Source: Bactericera cockerelli
Taxonomy: Eukaryota; Arthropoda; Insecta; Hemiptera; Triozidae
Direction of reading: 5' to 3'
Assembly: GCA_024516035.1 (NCBI GenBank)
Contig: CM044955.1
Location: 49,757,800-49,821,799 of the forward strand
Length of the DNA: 64,000 nt
The notes below the pieces were generated by a model. That model ran no database searches and was not told the DNA's origin. It saw only the letters and a list, made by a program, of their open reading frames with translations. The translations under genes and the position numbers were made by a program. Positions 9,586-19,806 of the stretch are shown in pieces. Numbering within the stretch: position 1 is the first letter of the stretch; each line of letters starts with the position of its first letter.

Positions 9586-11890
9586 ATAGTTTCAGCATAT
9601 TTCCAAGCAAAAAACATATACAATGGCTTATCAGATCATGAAAACGCACAACTTATTACAATTTCTCTAACCAACCACCACACTCATGCTACAAAAAAAG
9701 TCATTCGCAAACAAGGCAAAATAGAAAGAACTAAATTTCGATCACATCTTATAGAAGAAACTTGGCCTGGTCTTGTGGAAAAAGACTTGGGAGTTAACAC
9801 ATACACACAAAATTTTCTTAATATTTTTCTATCACATTTTAATAACACATTTCACAAAAAAACAATAAATTTAAATACTACATCTAAAATATGGGTCACA
9901 CAAGAAATTAAAGAAGCCTGTAATTTCAAAAGACAATTATTCATACTTAGCACACAATCAAATAATCAAAACATCAAACAAATATACAACACTTTCAGAT
10001 CAAATTTCAATAGAATTATTAAAGCAGCTAAACAGAACTTTGACTTGAAGGAACTTAATGCTATTGACCCACATAAGAAATCCAAATCTACCTGGAAACT
10101 AATCAAAAAACATACTACTTCAAACACTAAACATTTTCAACCTTTACATATACATACTTACAATGATGAAATAACTGATCCAAGTAGAGTAGCTGAGGAA
10201 TTTGCTGAATACTACCAAACAGTTGCAACACGAGTAATACCATCAACTCCTATCACACCAACGCAGACAATTAACATTAACACATACGACACCACTCAAT
10301 TACCACACCCACATTTCAACCCGGGACCAACTAACCCTTTTGAGGTCATTTCTATTATTAGATTATTAAAAAATAAAACTGCCAAAGGTGATGATGAGGT
10401 ACCCTTTCGATTATCCAAGAAAATGCTGATATATTATCAAATCCTCTATCAACTATTTTTAATGTATCTCTTGAATCTGGCATTTTCCCATCTAATTTTA
10501 AAGACTCGCTGATCATACCACTTTTCAAGAAGGGAAAAAGAACATCAATAGAAAATTATCGACCCATTTCCCTCATATCCACCTTTGGCAAGATAATTGA
10601 AAAACTTATGGAATTGAGGCTCTCCACTTTTCTTAGAGAAAATAATATTTTATTAAAGGAACAATTTGGTTTTATAAGAAATTCATCAACATCTGATGCA
10701 ATTAGTAATTTCTTGTCTCAAATCTACCTCAATGTATACATGAAAAAACATGTTTTTGGTGTATTTATTGACCTGTCTAAAGCTTTTGACTGCGTTAGCC
10801 ACACCTACTTATTGAAAAAATTGAATAAATTTGGTGTTCAAAAACTTACTCTTTGCTGGTTCCAGTCATATTTATCTTCCAGGGGACATAGAGTGTCAAT
10901 ACCAAATATGGGCAATGATGGAAAGATATACCACACTAAATCAAGTAGACATGAAATATTACAGGGTGTACCGCAAGGCTCCATCCTAGGCCCCTACTTT
11001 TCCTTATATATATTAATGACATTCAAATTTCACCAACTCTAAATGCCACCCTAACTCTATATGCCGACGATGCCTCTGTCCTCCTAACTTCTTCAGATTT
11101 TGCTGATCTAAGAGATCGAGCAGCAAAATCTGTCAAAGAACTTGTTCACTGGTTCAGAGACATCAACTTGGCCATGAATGTTCAAAAATCCATCTATATA
11201 CATTTTGATCCTGCAAGAAAAAACCATAATGTTAGTCCAATTCAAATAGAAAACAATTTAGAATTACATCATGCTGAAACGACTAAATTCCTGGGCCTAT
11301 ACATCAATAAGAATCTTGACTGGACAACTCATATCAACCACCTAAAATCCAAACTTAACTCATCAATATTTCTAATTAGATCAGTCAAAAGTAAAACAAA
11401 CACAAACTTAGCCCTACTAACCTTCAATGCACACTTTCAGAGTCTAATAAGGTATGGGATCCAATTTTGGGGGAGCACAAATACTGGTTACAGAGAGGAA
11501 ATGTTTGTTCTTCAAAAAAGAGCACTCCGGATTGTATTTGGCCTAGACTACAACACATCTTGCAGGGGTTTATTTAAAGAAAACTCCATTCTCACTTTTT
11601 CAGCATTACACTTACTTGAACTGGTGTGTGCTATCCATAAGATATCACACAAACTACCCCACCTTAATGAAGTCCACACTTATAATACAAGATTTGCACA
11701 CAACATTGTCACACCCATACATGGTAGCCACTCACAATCATTCATAATTGATGGTATCAAACAATTCAACCAGATACCAATACAAATAAGAAATAAACCC
11801 TACAATGATTTCAGGCAAATAATTAATAATTTCCTTCTAGAGAAAGAACCTTATCGGCCAGCAGAGGTGGACTGGGGCTCATTGCGCTAA
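9586..11890 (+). pseudogene. Reverse transcriptase of the truncated LINE (two frameshifts)
   Basis: The reading frame runs from 9586 to about 10405, shifts, continues to about 11005, shifts again, and ends at the TAA at 11888-11890. Recognisable RT parts are NYRPISLIS (10555-10580), FIDLSKAFDCVSH (about 10765-10803), LQGVPQGSILGP (about 10960-10993), the catalytic YADD (11060-11071) and TTKFLGLYINKNLDW (about 11280-11322). The C-terminal region has the YNTRF motif common in Jockey/CR1-like elements, and no RNase H domain. The two frameshifts and the missing 5' half make it non-functional. Its upstream part is open in frame with a satellite unit starting at 9475, giving a chance fusion of 345 codons. 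Confidence 0.88.
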
Positions 11891-12116
11891 ATACATGTTT
11901 TTCATGTTATTTTTTTTTTTTTTTCTTCTTCTATAATTATTATCTGGTATTAGGTAGTATTTTATTTTATACATATATTTTTTTATTTATTATTATTATT
12001 ATTAATTTTAAATTGTATTTTATGTTTTCTATTTTATACTATGTATGACTTTGTACCACATCGGAAGATATTTTGTACAAATAAATAAATTACAATACAA
12101 AATACAAATTACAATA
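9586..12116 (+). mobile_element. 5'-truncated non-LTR retrotransposon inserted in satellite block A
   Basis: Foreign sequence breaks the satellite at cctcatcaccc|atagtttc and the satellite resumes at ccccttatagcc, so ccc is repeated on both sides. The 3' end is AT-rich with aataaataaattacaatac repeats. The endonuclease half is missing; reverse transcriptase and the C-terminal region remain. Satellite block B lacks it, so it inserted after the duplication or was lost from B. Confidence 0.9.
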
Positions 12117-14384
12117 CCCCTTATAGCCGATCCCTCACCTCCATTAGTTGTCTTCTACTTGTAATTTTGGTTTATTGGTTGGTTTCTTGATGTTTTGCTG
12201 TTGTGTCTTGATGTGTTGTTGCTGTAGTCACTTTTCAATTTTGGGTGGGGGGTTTAGTTGGTGGTCCCCCCTCGGCCTCCTCATCACCCCTTATAGCCGA
12301 TCCCTCACCTCCATTAGTTTTCTTCTACTTGTAATTTTGGTTGGTTTCTTGATGTGTTGCTGTTGTGTCTTGATGTGTTGCTGTAGTCACTTTTCAATTT
12401 TGGGTGGGGGGTTTAGTTGGTGGTCCCCCCTCGGCCTCCTAATCACCCCTTATAGCCGATCCCTCACCTCCATTAGTTTTCTTCTACTTGTAATTTTGGT
12501 TTATTGGTTGGTTTCTTGATGTGTTGCTGCTGTGTCTTGATGTGTTGCTGTAGTTACTTTTCAATTTTGGGTGGGGGGTTTAGTTGGTGGTCCCCCTCGG
12601 CCTCCTCATCACCCCTTATAGCCGATCCCTCACCTCCATTAGTTTTCTTCTACTTGTAATTTTGGTTTATTGGTTGGTTTCTTGATGTGTTGCTGCTGTG
12701 TCTTGATATGTTGCTGTAGTTACATTTCAATTTTGGGTGGGGGGTTTAGTTGGTGATCCCCCCTCGGCCTCCTCATCACCCTTATAGCCGATCCCTCACC
12801 TCCACTAGTTTTCTTCTACTTGTAATTTTGGTTTATTGGTTGGTTTCTTGATGTGTTGCTGTTGTGTCTTGATGTGTTGCTGTAGTTACTTTTCAATTTT
12901 GGGTGGGGGGTTTAGTTGGTGGTCCCCCCTCGGCCTCCTCATCACCCCTTATAGCCGATCCCTCACCTCCATTAGTTTTCTTCTACTTGTAATTTTGGTT
13001 TATTGGTTGGTTTCTTGATGTGTTGCTGCTGTGTCTTGATGTGTTGCTGTAGTTACTTTTCAATTTTGGGTGGGGGGTTTAGTTGGTGGTCCCCCTCGGC
13101 CTCCTCATCACCCCTTATAGCCGATCCCTCACCTCCATTAGTTTTCTTCTACTTGTAATTTTGGTTTATTGGTTGGTTTCTTGATGTGTTGCTGCTGTGT
13201 CTTGATATGTTGCTGTAGTTACATTTCAATTTTGGGTGGGGGGTTTAGTTGGTGATCCCCCCTCGGCCTCCTCATCACCCTTATAGCCGATCCCTCACCT
13301 CCACTAGTTTTCTTCTACTTGTAATTTTGGTTGGTTTCTTGATGTGTTGCTGCTGTGTCTTGAAGTGTTGCTGTAGTTACTTTTCAATTTTGGGAGGGGA
13401 GTTTAGTTGGCGGTCCCCCCTCGGCCTCCTCATCACCCCTTATAGCCGATCCCTCACCTCCATTATTTTTCTTTTACATGTAATTTTGGTTTATTGGTTG
13501 GTTTCTTGATGTGTTGCTGTTGTGTCTTGATGTGTTGCTGTAGTTACTTTTCAATTTTGGGTGGGGGGTTTAGTTGGTGGTCCCCCCTCGGCCTCCTCAT
13601 CACCCCTTATAGCCGATCCCTCACCTCCATTAGTTTTCTTCTACTTGTAATTTTGGTTTATTGGTTGGTTTCTTGATGTGTTGCTGTTGTGTCTTGATGT
13701 GTTGCTGTAGTTACTTTTCAATTTTTGGTGGGGGGTTTAGTTGGTGGTCCCCCCTCGGCCTCCTCATCACCCCTTATATCCGATACCTCACCTCCATTAG
13801 TTTTCTTCTACTTGTAATTTTGGTTTATTGGTTGGTTTCTTGATGTGTTGCTGCTGTGTCTTGATGTGTTGCTGTAGTTACATTTCAATTTTGGGTGGGG
13901 GGTTTAGTTGGTGGTCCCCCCTCGGCCTCCTCATCACCCCTTATAGCCGATCCCTCACCTCCACTAGTTTTCTTTTACTTGTAATTTTGGTTTATTGGTT
14001 GGTTTCTTGATGTGTTGCTGTTGTGTCTTGATGTGTTGCTGTAGTTACTTTTCAATTTTGGGTGGGGGGTTCAGTAGGTGGTCCCCCCTCGGCCTCCTCA
14101 TCACCCCTTATAGCCGATCCCTTACCTCCAGGAGTATTCTTTTCATCTTTTTTTCATTTTCTTTGACTAATCAGTATCCGCATAAAGTACCTTAATTTTT
14201 GAGAATGTCTCATTTTCCTCCGTTTTTATTTCTTAATTGAACAAGCAAAAGGACTCATCTGTAAAATAATTGAATCAGCTGAATGTATTTTTTGGTAATA
14301 TATAATTAAAAAAAAATCGCATTACTTCAGAGAATTTTACTTTTACATCCATGGCATTCCGCAAACGGCAAAACTCGGTCAGAA

Positions 14385-14470
14385 TTTTCTGTTCCTGCCG
14401 GGATTCAAACCCACAACCTCCGGGTCAGTAACCAATGCTCTTAACCACTGAGCCATTGAGGTCGGGGACC
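14385..14470 (-). mobile_element. tRNA-like SINE head, family S4-like
   Basis: The minus strand reads as a tRNA-like unit: actcaatggctcagtggttaagag with the B-box gggtttgaatccc (plus strand: gccgggattcaaacccacaa). The copy in block B is at 24812-24888. Confidence 0.6.
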
Positions 14471-14654
14471 CTTGTTACTAGGCACCCATTCACCTAAGAA
14501 TTTCTACTAAAACAATATCTACTATTTGAAAACCTCAAGTTTCATGGGATACCTATACAATTATACATATACATAGGTACTTGGAATACGATATAATATC
14601 TTGAAATTTAGTCGGCAGGATTCATTTGAGACCATAACGTCTAGATATTCACCG

Positions 14655-14925
14655 TGGCCGAAGGAGTTAGTGCGCTAGGCATTTCACGCGAGGTGACCTG
14701 GGTTCGATTCCCAGCGGGGCAGGATTTTTTCTGCTCTGTACTTGGGATTTCGGGGTCCACTTATACCTCGTGAGGAAAAATGAGTAGCTGCTTTAATGTT
14801 ACCAGCGACCAGTGGCGGAATTATAGGCATAAGAAAATAAGATATTGGAATATTAAAGATATGGAAAAGTCCTATATTCTGCGCTACCCACTAAAATTGT
14901 AATATAATAACACAAAGAAACACAT
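14655..14925 (+). mobile_element. tRNA-derived SINE, family S3
   Basis: The tRNA-like head gtggccgaaggagttagtgc carries the B-box gggttcgattccc. Its body contains ttctgctctgtacttgg, ccacttatacctcgtgagg, cgaccagtggcgg and a gcgctacccactaaaattgt end. Other copies are at 25060-25335 (+), 29480-29755 (-) and 39455-39740 (+). Confidence 0.8.
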
Positions 14926-14974
14926 TTATTTATTTATTATGACGTCTAGAGAAAAGTGCTCAGAAAATTCTCCT

Positions 14975-15190
14975 CAGCTAGGGTTCGAACCTGCCAGTCT
15001 TCGCGGAGACTACTGCCCGTAGTCCAAAGATCCCGAGTTCGATCCCCGCTTGGGACAGACTTATCGCGGAAAATTCTGTTCCTTTAAAACACGTGGGGCT
15101 GGCATTTCCGGCCCTACCCGGGCTGGGTGAGGTTAATGTGGGTCCTGACAATCTATCTCAATCAGGATGTTAAAACCAATTAGAATCAAC
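14975..15190 (+). mobile_element. tRNA-headed SINE, family S2
   Basis: The sequence has a tRNA-like head with B-box gagttcgatccccg, then the S2 body (aaaattctgttcc, ggcatttccggccctacc, gggctgggtgaggttaatg) and ends gttaaaaccaattagaatca. Family members share the body but have different heads: tRNA-like here, 5S-like at 2881 and 59395. Confidence 0.75.
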
Positions 15191-15585
15191 TGCTCACAAT
15201 AGATCACTAATTAGGTCGCAGTGATATATTGTAAGGGTTTCACTGAAAACTCTGCAACCAGGTCCGATAGTAAAAATAAAAAATAATAATTAAGGGTTCG
15301 AACCTGGTTGGTGCTCAGAGCGAGCGATCAGCAAAAACCAAATTTAGTAGAGACAATACCACTCACCTTATTTATTTTACAAGGTTTTGGATTTTTGCGC
15401 ATTCTAAAGTGGACCCGTTGGACGTCACATCTTACGGAAATTTTGAATGTTGAGGAAAATTTGGAAAACGAGAATTTGATTTGTGTTTAATCATGTGAAT
15501 TTTTAAAAATGATATTTTACAGAATTTTTAAGATATTACCTATTCGTTATTATACTGGCCAAAATGTACTTATATTTTTGGTTTT
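15191..15585. other. Non-coding flank sequence, no gene
   Basis: AT-rich sequence shared with 25600-26200. Nothing coding was recognised. Confidence 0.4.
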
Positions 15586-15638
15586 ATATTCAACTAGCCT
15601 TACGAAAAATATTTACTTGTTAAAAATAGAAAATAGAC

Positions 15639-15756
15639 GCCAACGTTACGTGGTGTTCCCAAGCGGTCACCCATCCAAGTACTATCCACGCTCGACGTTG
15701 CTTAACTTCAGTGATCGGACGAGAACTGGTGTATTCAACGTGATATGAACGTTGGC
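15639..15756 (-). rRNA. 5S ribosomal RNA gene copy (118 nt)
   Basis: On the minus strand the sequence follows eukaryotic 5S rRNA from end to end. It has GCCAACGTT at the 5' end pairing with AACGTTGGC at the 3' end (helix I), then GTTCTCGTCCGATCAC, GTTAAGCAACGTCGAGCG (the internal control region), TAGTACTTGGATGGGTGACC and GCTTGGGAACACC. A TTTT pol III terminator follows within 15 nt (ctattttctattttt). All canonical parts are present, so it could be transcribed. Being a single dispersed copy inside a duplicated module, it may equally be a recent pseudogene. Confidence 0.88.
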
Positions 15757-16060
15757 GGATATCGAGGAGAAATGATGAGAATATAAACAGAAGACTGAGT
15801 TGGTTTTACTAAAAATCTTTCTACTGATAGCCATCGCAGCGCTCTGATCGGATCAGTCAGTTGCGCCATCATTCACTTATGGTTATGCAATGTATGTGTA
15901 CTCGTATTGTGTATAGTACGCCTTGATTCACTTATGAGTATGAAATGTGTATAATGGTAGAGTAAAAGTCAAGTCTAGTCAAAGTGAGATAATATTTCAA
16001 TGAGTACACTGGCCTCGAGTAAGGTAACCTCACACAATAAAACGTTAAGATACAACTTAC

Positions 16061-16247
16061 CTTTCTTAGTCCTCAGAATTCGACCCAGCCTCTGAGCCTC
16101 CTGTCTCCGGGAGCCTCCGTGGGAAGATATCTGGATGAGCACGTTAGCCTCGGGGAGGTCAAATGAGGTGTCGGCCACTTTGGACACGAAGATGGTGTTC
16201 ACTTTGGGGTTCAGCTTGAAGTTCTGCAGGATTTGAATTCGCTCGCT
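16061..16247 (-). pseudogene. Orphan copy of XPB/ERCC3 exon 14
   Basis: The 187-nt exon is repeated with both splice sites (acceptor cag above 16247, donor gtaagttg below 16061). It has one visible coding change: near the end LRAKKG becomes LRTKKG. It encodes SF2 helicase motifs V-VI ([30 protein letters not shown]). It lies 12.8 kb beyond the last XPB exon on the same strand, so ordinary splicing of the XPB transcript could not use it. Its near identity to 32433-32619 points to a recent duplication. Confidence 0.9.
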
Positions 16248-16324
16248 CTGAAAATAGATACAGGAAAAGAGGTGTGTGTAGGTTAAAAATTTGCTGGATC
16301 GTAGTATTTTTTTGTTTTGAGTAT

Positions 16325-16514
16325 CACCATTACCATCATCATCATAGGGTGGCGTCATCGTGAACCATGGTAGCCAGACAGTGGAGGAATGACTCAGCAC
16401 CTCTACCACCGTCTTTACAAGGAGGCTAATAATAATTGACAAGGGCGTCCAGAACCAAGCCAATGGTGGTCTACTCCCTGTTTAAAGTCCCCCAGTCAGA
16501 CTAATGGTCTCCTC
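16325..16514 (+). repeat. Dispersed repeat family D (copy hit by a hAT element)
   Basis: Reads catcatagggtggcgtcatc, tagccagacagtggagg, gaggctaataataattgac and ctccctgtttaaagtccccc, as in 37500-37660. The repeat is cut at the hAT target site and resumes at 19308 (cagtttatagtcccccagcc). Confidence 0.7.
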
Positions 16515-16539
16515 CAGAGTTGGGTAGATTGTACTTGCA

Positions 16540-16865
16540 AGTACAAATTACAATTTTCAAGTACTTTACTTGGAATTGAAATCTCAAGTACAAGTACTAG
16601 TACTTGTGCTTGTAGTCAGTATAAATGCAAGTACAAGTACAAGTACTTGTACTTGTGATAGACAAGTACAAGTACCAGTACTTGTTGAAAATACAAGTAC
16701 TGTTGAAAATACAAGTACATGTACTTGGACTTTTGATAGACAAGTACAAGTAATTTTGGTTGTACTTGTAGTCAATATGATTGCAAGTACAATTACTAGT
16801 ACTTGCGATAGGAACGACCAATTACATGTAATTGTACTTGAGTACTTGTGGTCAGTATATTTGCC
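16540..16865. repeat. Left subterminal array of caagta/tacttg words
   Basis: Several dozen overlapping copies of aagtac/gtactt in both orientations give open but meaningless frames rich in Thr-Ser and Val-Leu. Its partner is 18860-19150. Subterminal repeats of this kind bind transposase in known hAT elements. Confidence 0.85.
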
Positions 16866-16991
16866 TACCATACACTAGTTTCCAAGAGAGATGGCCACTC
16901 AAAGTTTCATTGCTAGTAACTATCATACACTGTCCTGTCCTCAGTCCTCATACTGTCACCAAAAGTTAAACAGTTCAGTTCAAATTTAGTC

Positions 16992-17671
16992 ATGTCTGAC
17001 AGTGATATTAGTTCTTTTTTTGAATTAACATCAAACTCTGAAGAATCCAATCCCAACCCTTCAACTCTTGGATTAAAAAATTTAGATGGAAAATTTTTCT
17101 TCCTTGTTGAAAATAAGAGTGATGCTGCAAATAATAAAGTTGTTGGTCTTTCAATGTCGAAATTAAAGGACAATATAGTGCTTCGACCAATTTTTTGAAA
17201 CATCTCAAAAGAAAGCACGGACAAGATGCTGTTATCCAATACAACATTCATGTCACAGAAAAAAGGAGATGCGTGCAGGGTCGGGCAAAAAAACATTTAA
17301 ACCAAGGTGACTTCAACTCTTTGTTGTCAAAAGCGTTCATAAACTCCATGATTCCATTTCGAGTTGTGGAGGACAAATGTTTTTGTGAGCTTTTGAACAA
17401 ATTAAACATCCAGGACCAAGGGCTCACGATCCCGAGCAGGCAGTGTGTTGTGAGGACAGCATTTGATTTGTTGAAAAGCAGTAAAGAGCATCCGACAGTT
17501 GCTGCGGAATACAACGCACGTCTGTGCAACAGCCGACATATATTATGGTCGGGCAAGAAGCGCAGTTTTATGGGCGTCATGAAAGAAGATCTGCTGCACT
17601 TCAAAAATGCATTCTATTTACTATGGAATCTTTGTGTTCATTGTTCGAGTTCCCAGCTCAGATTATTTTAA
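16992..17671 (+). pseudogene. hAT transposase N-terminal part, decayed
   Basis: An ATG at 16992 opens an acidic N-terminus (MSDSDISSFFELTSN), and the frame shifts near 17165. It then reads GQYSASTNFLKHLKRKHG, the His end of a BED zinc finger whose cysteine side is degraded. Next come FINSMIPFRVVEDKCFCELL and LNIQDQGLTIPSR, typical of the region after the BED finger in hAT transposases. The frame stops at 17669. The catalytic DDE core and dimerisation domain are absent, so the element cannot move itself. Confidence 0.82.
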
Positions 17672-17735
17672 GAGTAGTTTTAAGTAATTATGAAAAATAA
17701 TAAATATGAAATCCTATTGACCGTATAAAGAATTT

Positions 17736-17919
17736 AATAATATTGTCTTATTTATATTGCCGGATTAGAACTATTAAGTCCCATTATTCCAGCAGTAAGC
17801 CCATGACGTATTATTATGTGGTATTGTGGTAAAAACCCTAAATGGGAGGAACACGTGACATGTCCCGGCTGGGTTTCGAACCCACGACCGCTGGATTCAC
17901 ACAGTGCCGCCTTTTGCAA
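17736..17919 (-). mobile_element. tRNA-derived SINE, family S1 (nested in the hAT element)
   Basis: It matches 604-810 on the minus strand, including the body and the B-box gggtttcgaaccc, but lacks the 5' part of the tRNA head. It must have inserted after, or moved with, the hAT element. Confidence 0.78.
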
Positions 17920-18310
17920 CTGAATAGGAACACTATTAATGGCTGGGTCGAGGTGCTCCTAATACTACTTCTTAGCTCATGTGGATGTAAGACATCTCTA
18001 TAAAAATGTCTCAGAATTGACCCCCCCAAAACCATTATCGTTTTGTCCAGAAAAATTATAAAAAGTTCAAAAAGGCATTGCTGTCCAGCAGCACGGCCAT
18101 GCCTTAGTAAATTTGAAATTAGTCCCGTTGCAAAGCACGGGCAAACGGCTGGTTATATATATTTCAGAATAATATGTATGTATGTTTCGGAAAAGCTTAA
18201 CTTTAGAAGGTGATGGAATTTTTCAATTATGTAAATTTTTTTTTTCATGATGATCATAGTAGGAAAACATAGGCATAAAGTAGGTATATTTATTTATAAA
18301 TAATAAATAT
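17920..18310. other. Interior of the hAT element, unassigned
   Basis: AT-rich sequence without a recognised gene or repeat. Confidence 0.4.
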
Positions 18311-18314
18311 AAAA

Positions 18315-18760
18315 AAATCAACAATAAAATACGGGCATTCCCGCACTATCTTCATAAGGAAGGGCGATCACTTTCTTTCTTGTTCCTCTGAGCCTAAGCG
18401 ATGTTGCCCTAATGATCGAATATTGCTCCTGAGTCTTCACACTCTTCACCCATGCTAAGACTGATGAAAACGCCTTATTCCACTTGGCACTCAAAACATT
18501 TGCCATCCTTCTTAAATATATCTCACATTCTCTGTGGAAGACTCCTTCTACACTACATACAAGAGGAGTAAAAGAACCTCTTGAATGTAAAGTTCTAAGA
18601 AGTGCCCTATGGCCCGTCTCATGTAGACATACTTATATTGCGACCTGGCTGGCCCTTCCAACTTAGGAATATTAAACCTATCATCAAAACCTATCCGGAC
18701 CCTAGTAAAATGCCAACAAGAGTACTTTTTGGTTTCATACAGTGCAAAGCAATATTTTGA
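18315..18760 (-). pseudogene. Unidentified broken reading frame inside the hAT element
   Basis: On the minus strand one frame ends YMRRAIGHFL near 18606. A shift there leads into RTLHSRGSFTPLVCSVEGVF, then RRMANVLSAKWNKAFSSVLA, ATSLRLRGTRKKVIALPYED and a stop at 18318-18320. The continuous, protein-like composition over about 145 codons with a single shift suggests a once-functional gene. It has no motif that I can name. The pattern (KWNKxFSxVxAWV, RATxLRLRGTR) may belong to the C-terminal ORF type seen beside some invertebrate mobile elements, but that is unproven. Confidence 0.4.
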
Positions 18761-18859
18761 ACCTTTTTCAATAAAAATTGAAATAATCGCTGAAATACAG
18801 GGTGTAACATTTTTGAATTCTGACCCTACCAGCTCCTTTAAATTGTATTGGATGGACTT

Positions 18860-19290
18860 TAGATTCAAGTACTTGTACTTTAATGCACGAGTACAATTAA
18901 TTGTACTTGTATCTGTACTTGCTGGAAATGGGATTACAAGTACTTGTACTTGTTCTCACAAATACAAGTCCAAGTACTTGTATTTGTACTTGCTGAAGGT
19001 GGAATTACAATATAAAAGTACTTGTACTTGTACTCAAAGTACAAGTACAAGTACTTGTATTTGTACTTGCTGAATTTGGGATTACAATGTAAAAGTACTT
19101 GTACTTGTGCTCACAAGTACAAGTACAAGTACTTGTATTTGTACTTGCTGAAGGCAGGTATCTACTAAAGGCTTTTAAAACATTCTTTGCGCTCAGGTGA
19201 AACTTTTTCTGATGTTTTGAGTCAAAAAGTGTTTCAAGTACTTCAAGTACTTGTGGACAGTAATTCAAGTACCAATGTACTTAAGTACTC
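18860..19290. repeat. Right subterminal array of caagta/tacttg words
   Basis: Four diverged units of 60-70 bp, each with a dense run of gtacttgtacttg and a spacer gctgaa-tttgggattacaat. It mirrors the left array and ends at the terminal inverted repeat. Confidence 0.85.
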
Positions 19291-19307
19291 CCAACTCTGG
19301 TCTCCTC

Positions 19308-19440
19308 CCAGTTTATAGTCCCCCAGCCAGACTACTATCTAATTATCTCTAGACTAGTCTCTCTTTCTCTTTATTCTCAAGAAATTCTCTAGACTACTAG
19401 AGAAATTTCTAATATTAGAAATTGGAAGTATTGTGTTTGT
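19308..19440 (+). repeat. Remainder of repeat family D
   Basis: The right half of the family D copy interrupted by the hAT element (cagtttatagtcccccagcc), followed by unassigned CT-rich sequence. Confidence 0.5.
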
Positions 19441-19806
19441 TTTTGTAAAAATTAATATTTTTTGCTCCGATTTCATTTTTTTTCTTCATATTTCTTTACA
19501 TTTCGTAACCTACTGAGCAACTTTGGTTTTGTGTCTGTCCGTCGGTCTATTAATTACATTCCTTGTAACGAACAAATTTCAGAAACCACTGAACGGATTT
19601 CGACTAAATTTAGTACACATATTATAGGAGGAGACTGCAGACGGTCCCATTTTAAATTCATCAACTTCGCACTAACGGTAACCTATTACTTTTCAATTAT
19701 ACCCTTATATCTCGTGCACGGTAGAAAAAACGGTATACTATCATATACAAGAAATTTGAAGGAAATCGGTAATAAAGTTTTGGAGATAAAAGTGATTTGG
19801 TATTGA
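19440..19806 (+). repeat. Dispersed repeat, family E
   Basis: Resembles 59580-60020: gtgtttgtttttgtaaaaa, ttttgctccgattt, tgtctgtccgtcggtct, aacggatttcgac, gacggtcccatt and cttatatctcgtg occur in the same order. It is probably a non-coding relic of a transposon; the short ORFs across it are not conserved between copies. Confidence 0.6.

Larger units (their letters stand above)
5830..14130 (+). repeat. Satellite block A, 159/167-bp unit
   Basis: A tandem satellite with a standard unit of 167 bp and a variant lacking 8 bp (ttattggt within ttggtttattggttgg), i.e. 159 bp. Each unit carries gggtggggggtttagttggt followed by ggtcccccctcggcctcc, so a G6 and a C6 run can pair, and two near-copies of cttgatgtgttgctg. 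Each unit has an ORF of about 60 codons (MVGFLMCCCCVLMCCC...). The 159-bp variant is a multiple of three and joins neighbouring ORFs into 113 codons. I regard the ORFs as by-products of the repeat. The block is interrupted by an inverted segment, a solo LTR and a LINE. Confidence 0.92.
14131..15585 (+). repeat. Right flank of block A, duplicated at 24555-26200
   Basis: From gtattcttttcatctttttt to tttttggttttat this is nearly collinear with 24555-26200: the same SINEs in the same order, with small indels and point changes. Copy B has one extra 190-bp insertion (25637-25830). It contains three SINE-like parts, listed separately, and no gene. Confidence 0.85.
15590..16300 (-). repeat. Duplicated module: 5S rRNA copy plus XPB exon 14 (displaced copy)
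   Basis: This is collinear with 31940-32665 inside the XPB gene and differs by only a few bases and small indels. Here it is joined to the right flank of satellite block A, downstream of the XPB 3' end. The join at about 15585-15595 is therefore a rearrangement breakpoint. Confidence 0.88.
16515..19299 (+). mobile_element. hAT-superfamily DNA transposon, 2785 bp, degenerate
   Basis: Terminal inverted repeats CAGAGTTGGG (16515-16524) and CCCAACTCTG (19290-19299) are flanked by a perfect 8-bp target duplication GTCTCCTC (16507-16514 and 19300-19307). An 8-bp duplication and a CAG-like tip are the hAT signature. Both ends carry dense arrays of the palindromic word caagtacttg, likely transposase-binding subterminal repeats. 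Inside are a decayed transposase, a SINE and an unidentified broken ORF. Confidence 0.93.

Noticed and set aside
9475..10512. 345-codon fusion ORF as a real gene
   Set aside because: It begins in a satellite unit and continues into the truncated LINE; the junction is the insertion point.
16061..16247. Alternative or mutually exclusive XPB exon
   Set aside because: It lies downstream of the last XPB exon on the same strand, so linear splicing cannot include it.
16570..16878. Thr/Ser- and Val/Leu-rich ORFs on both strands
   Set aside because: They are low-complexity readings of the caagta/tacttg subterminal array of the hAT element.
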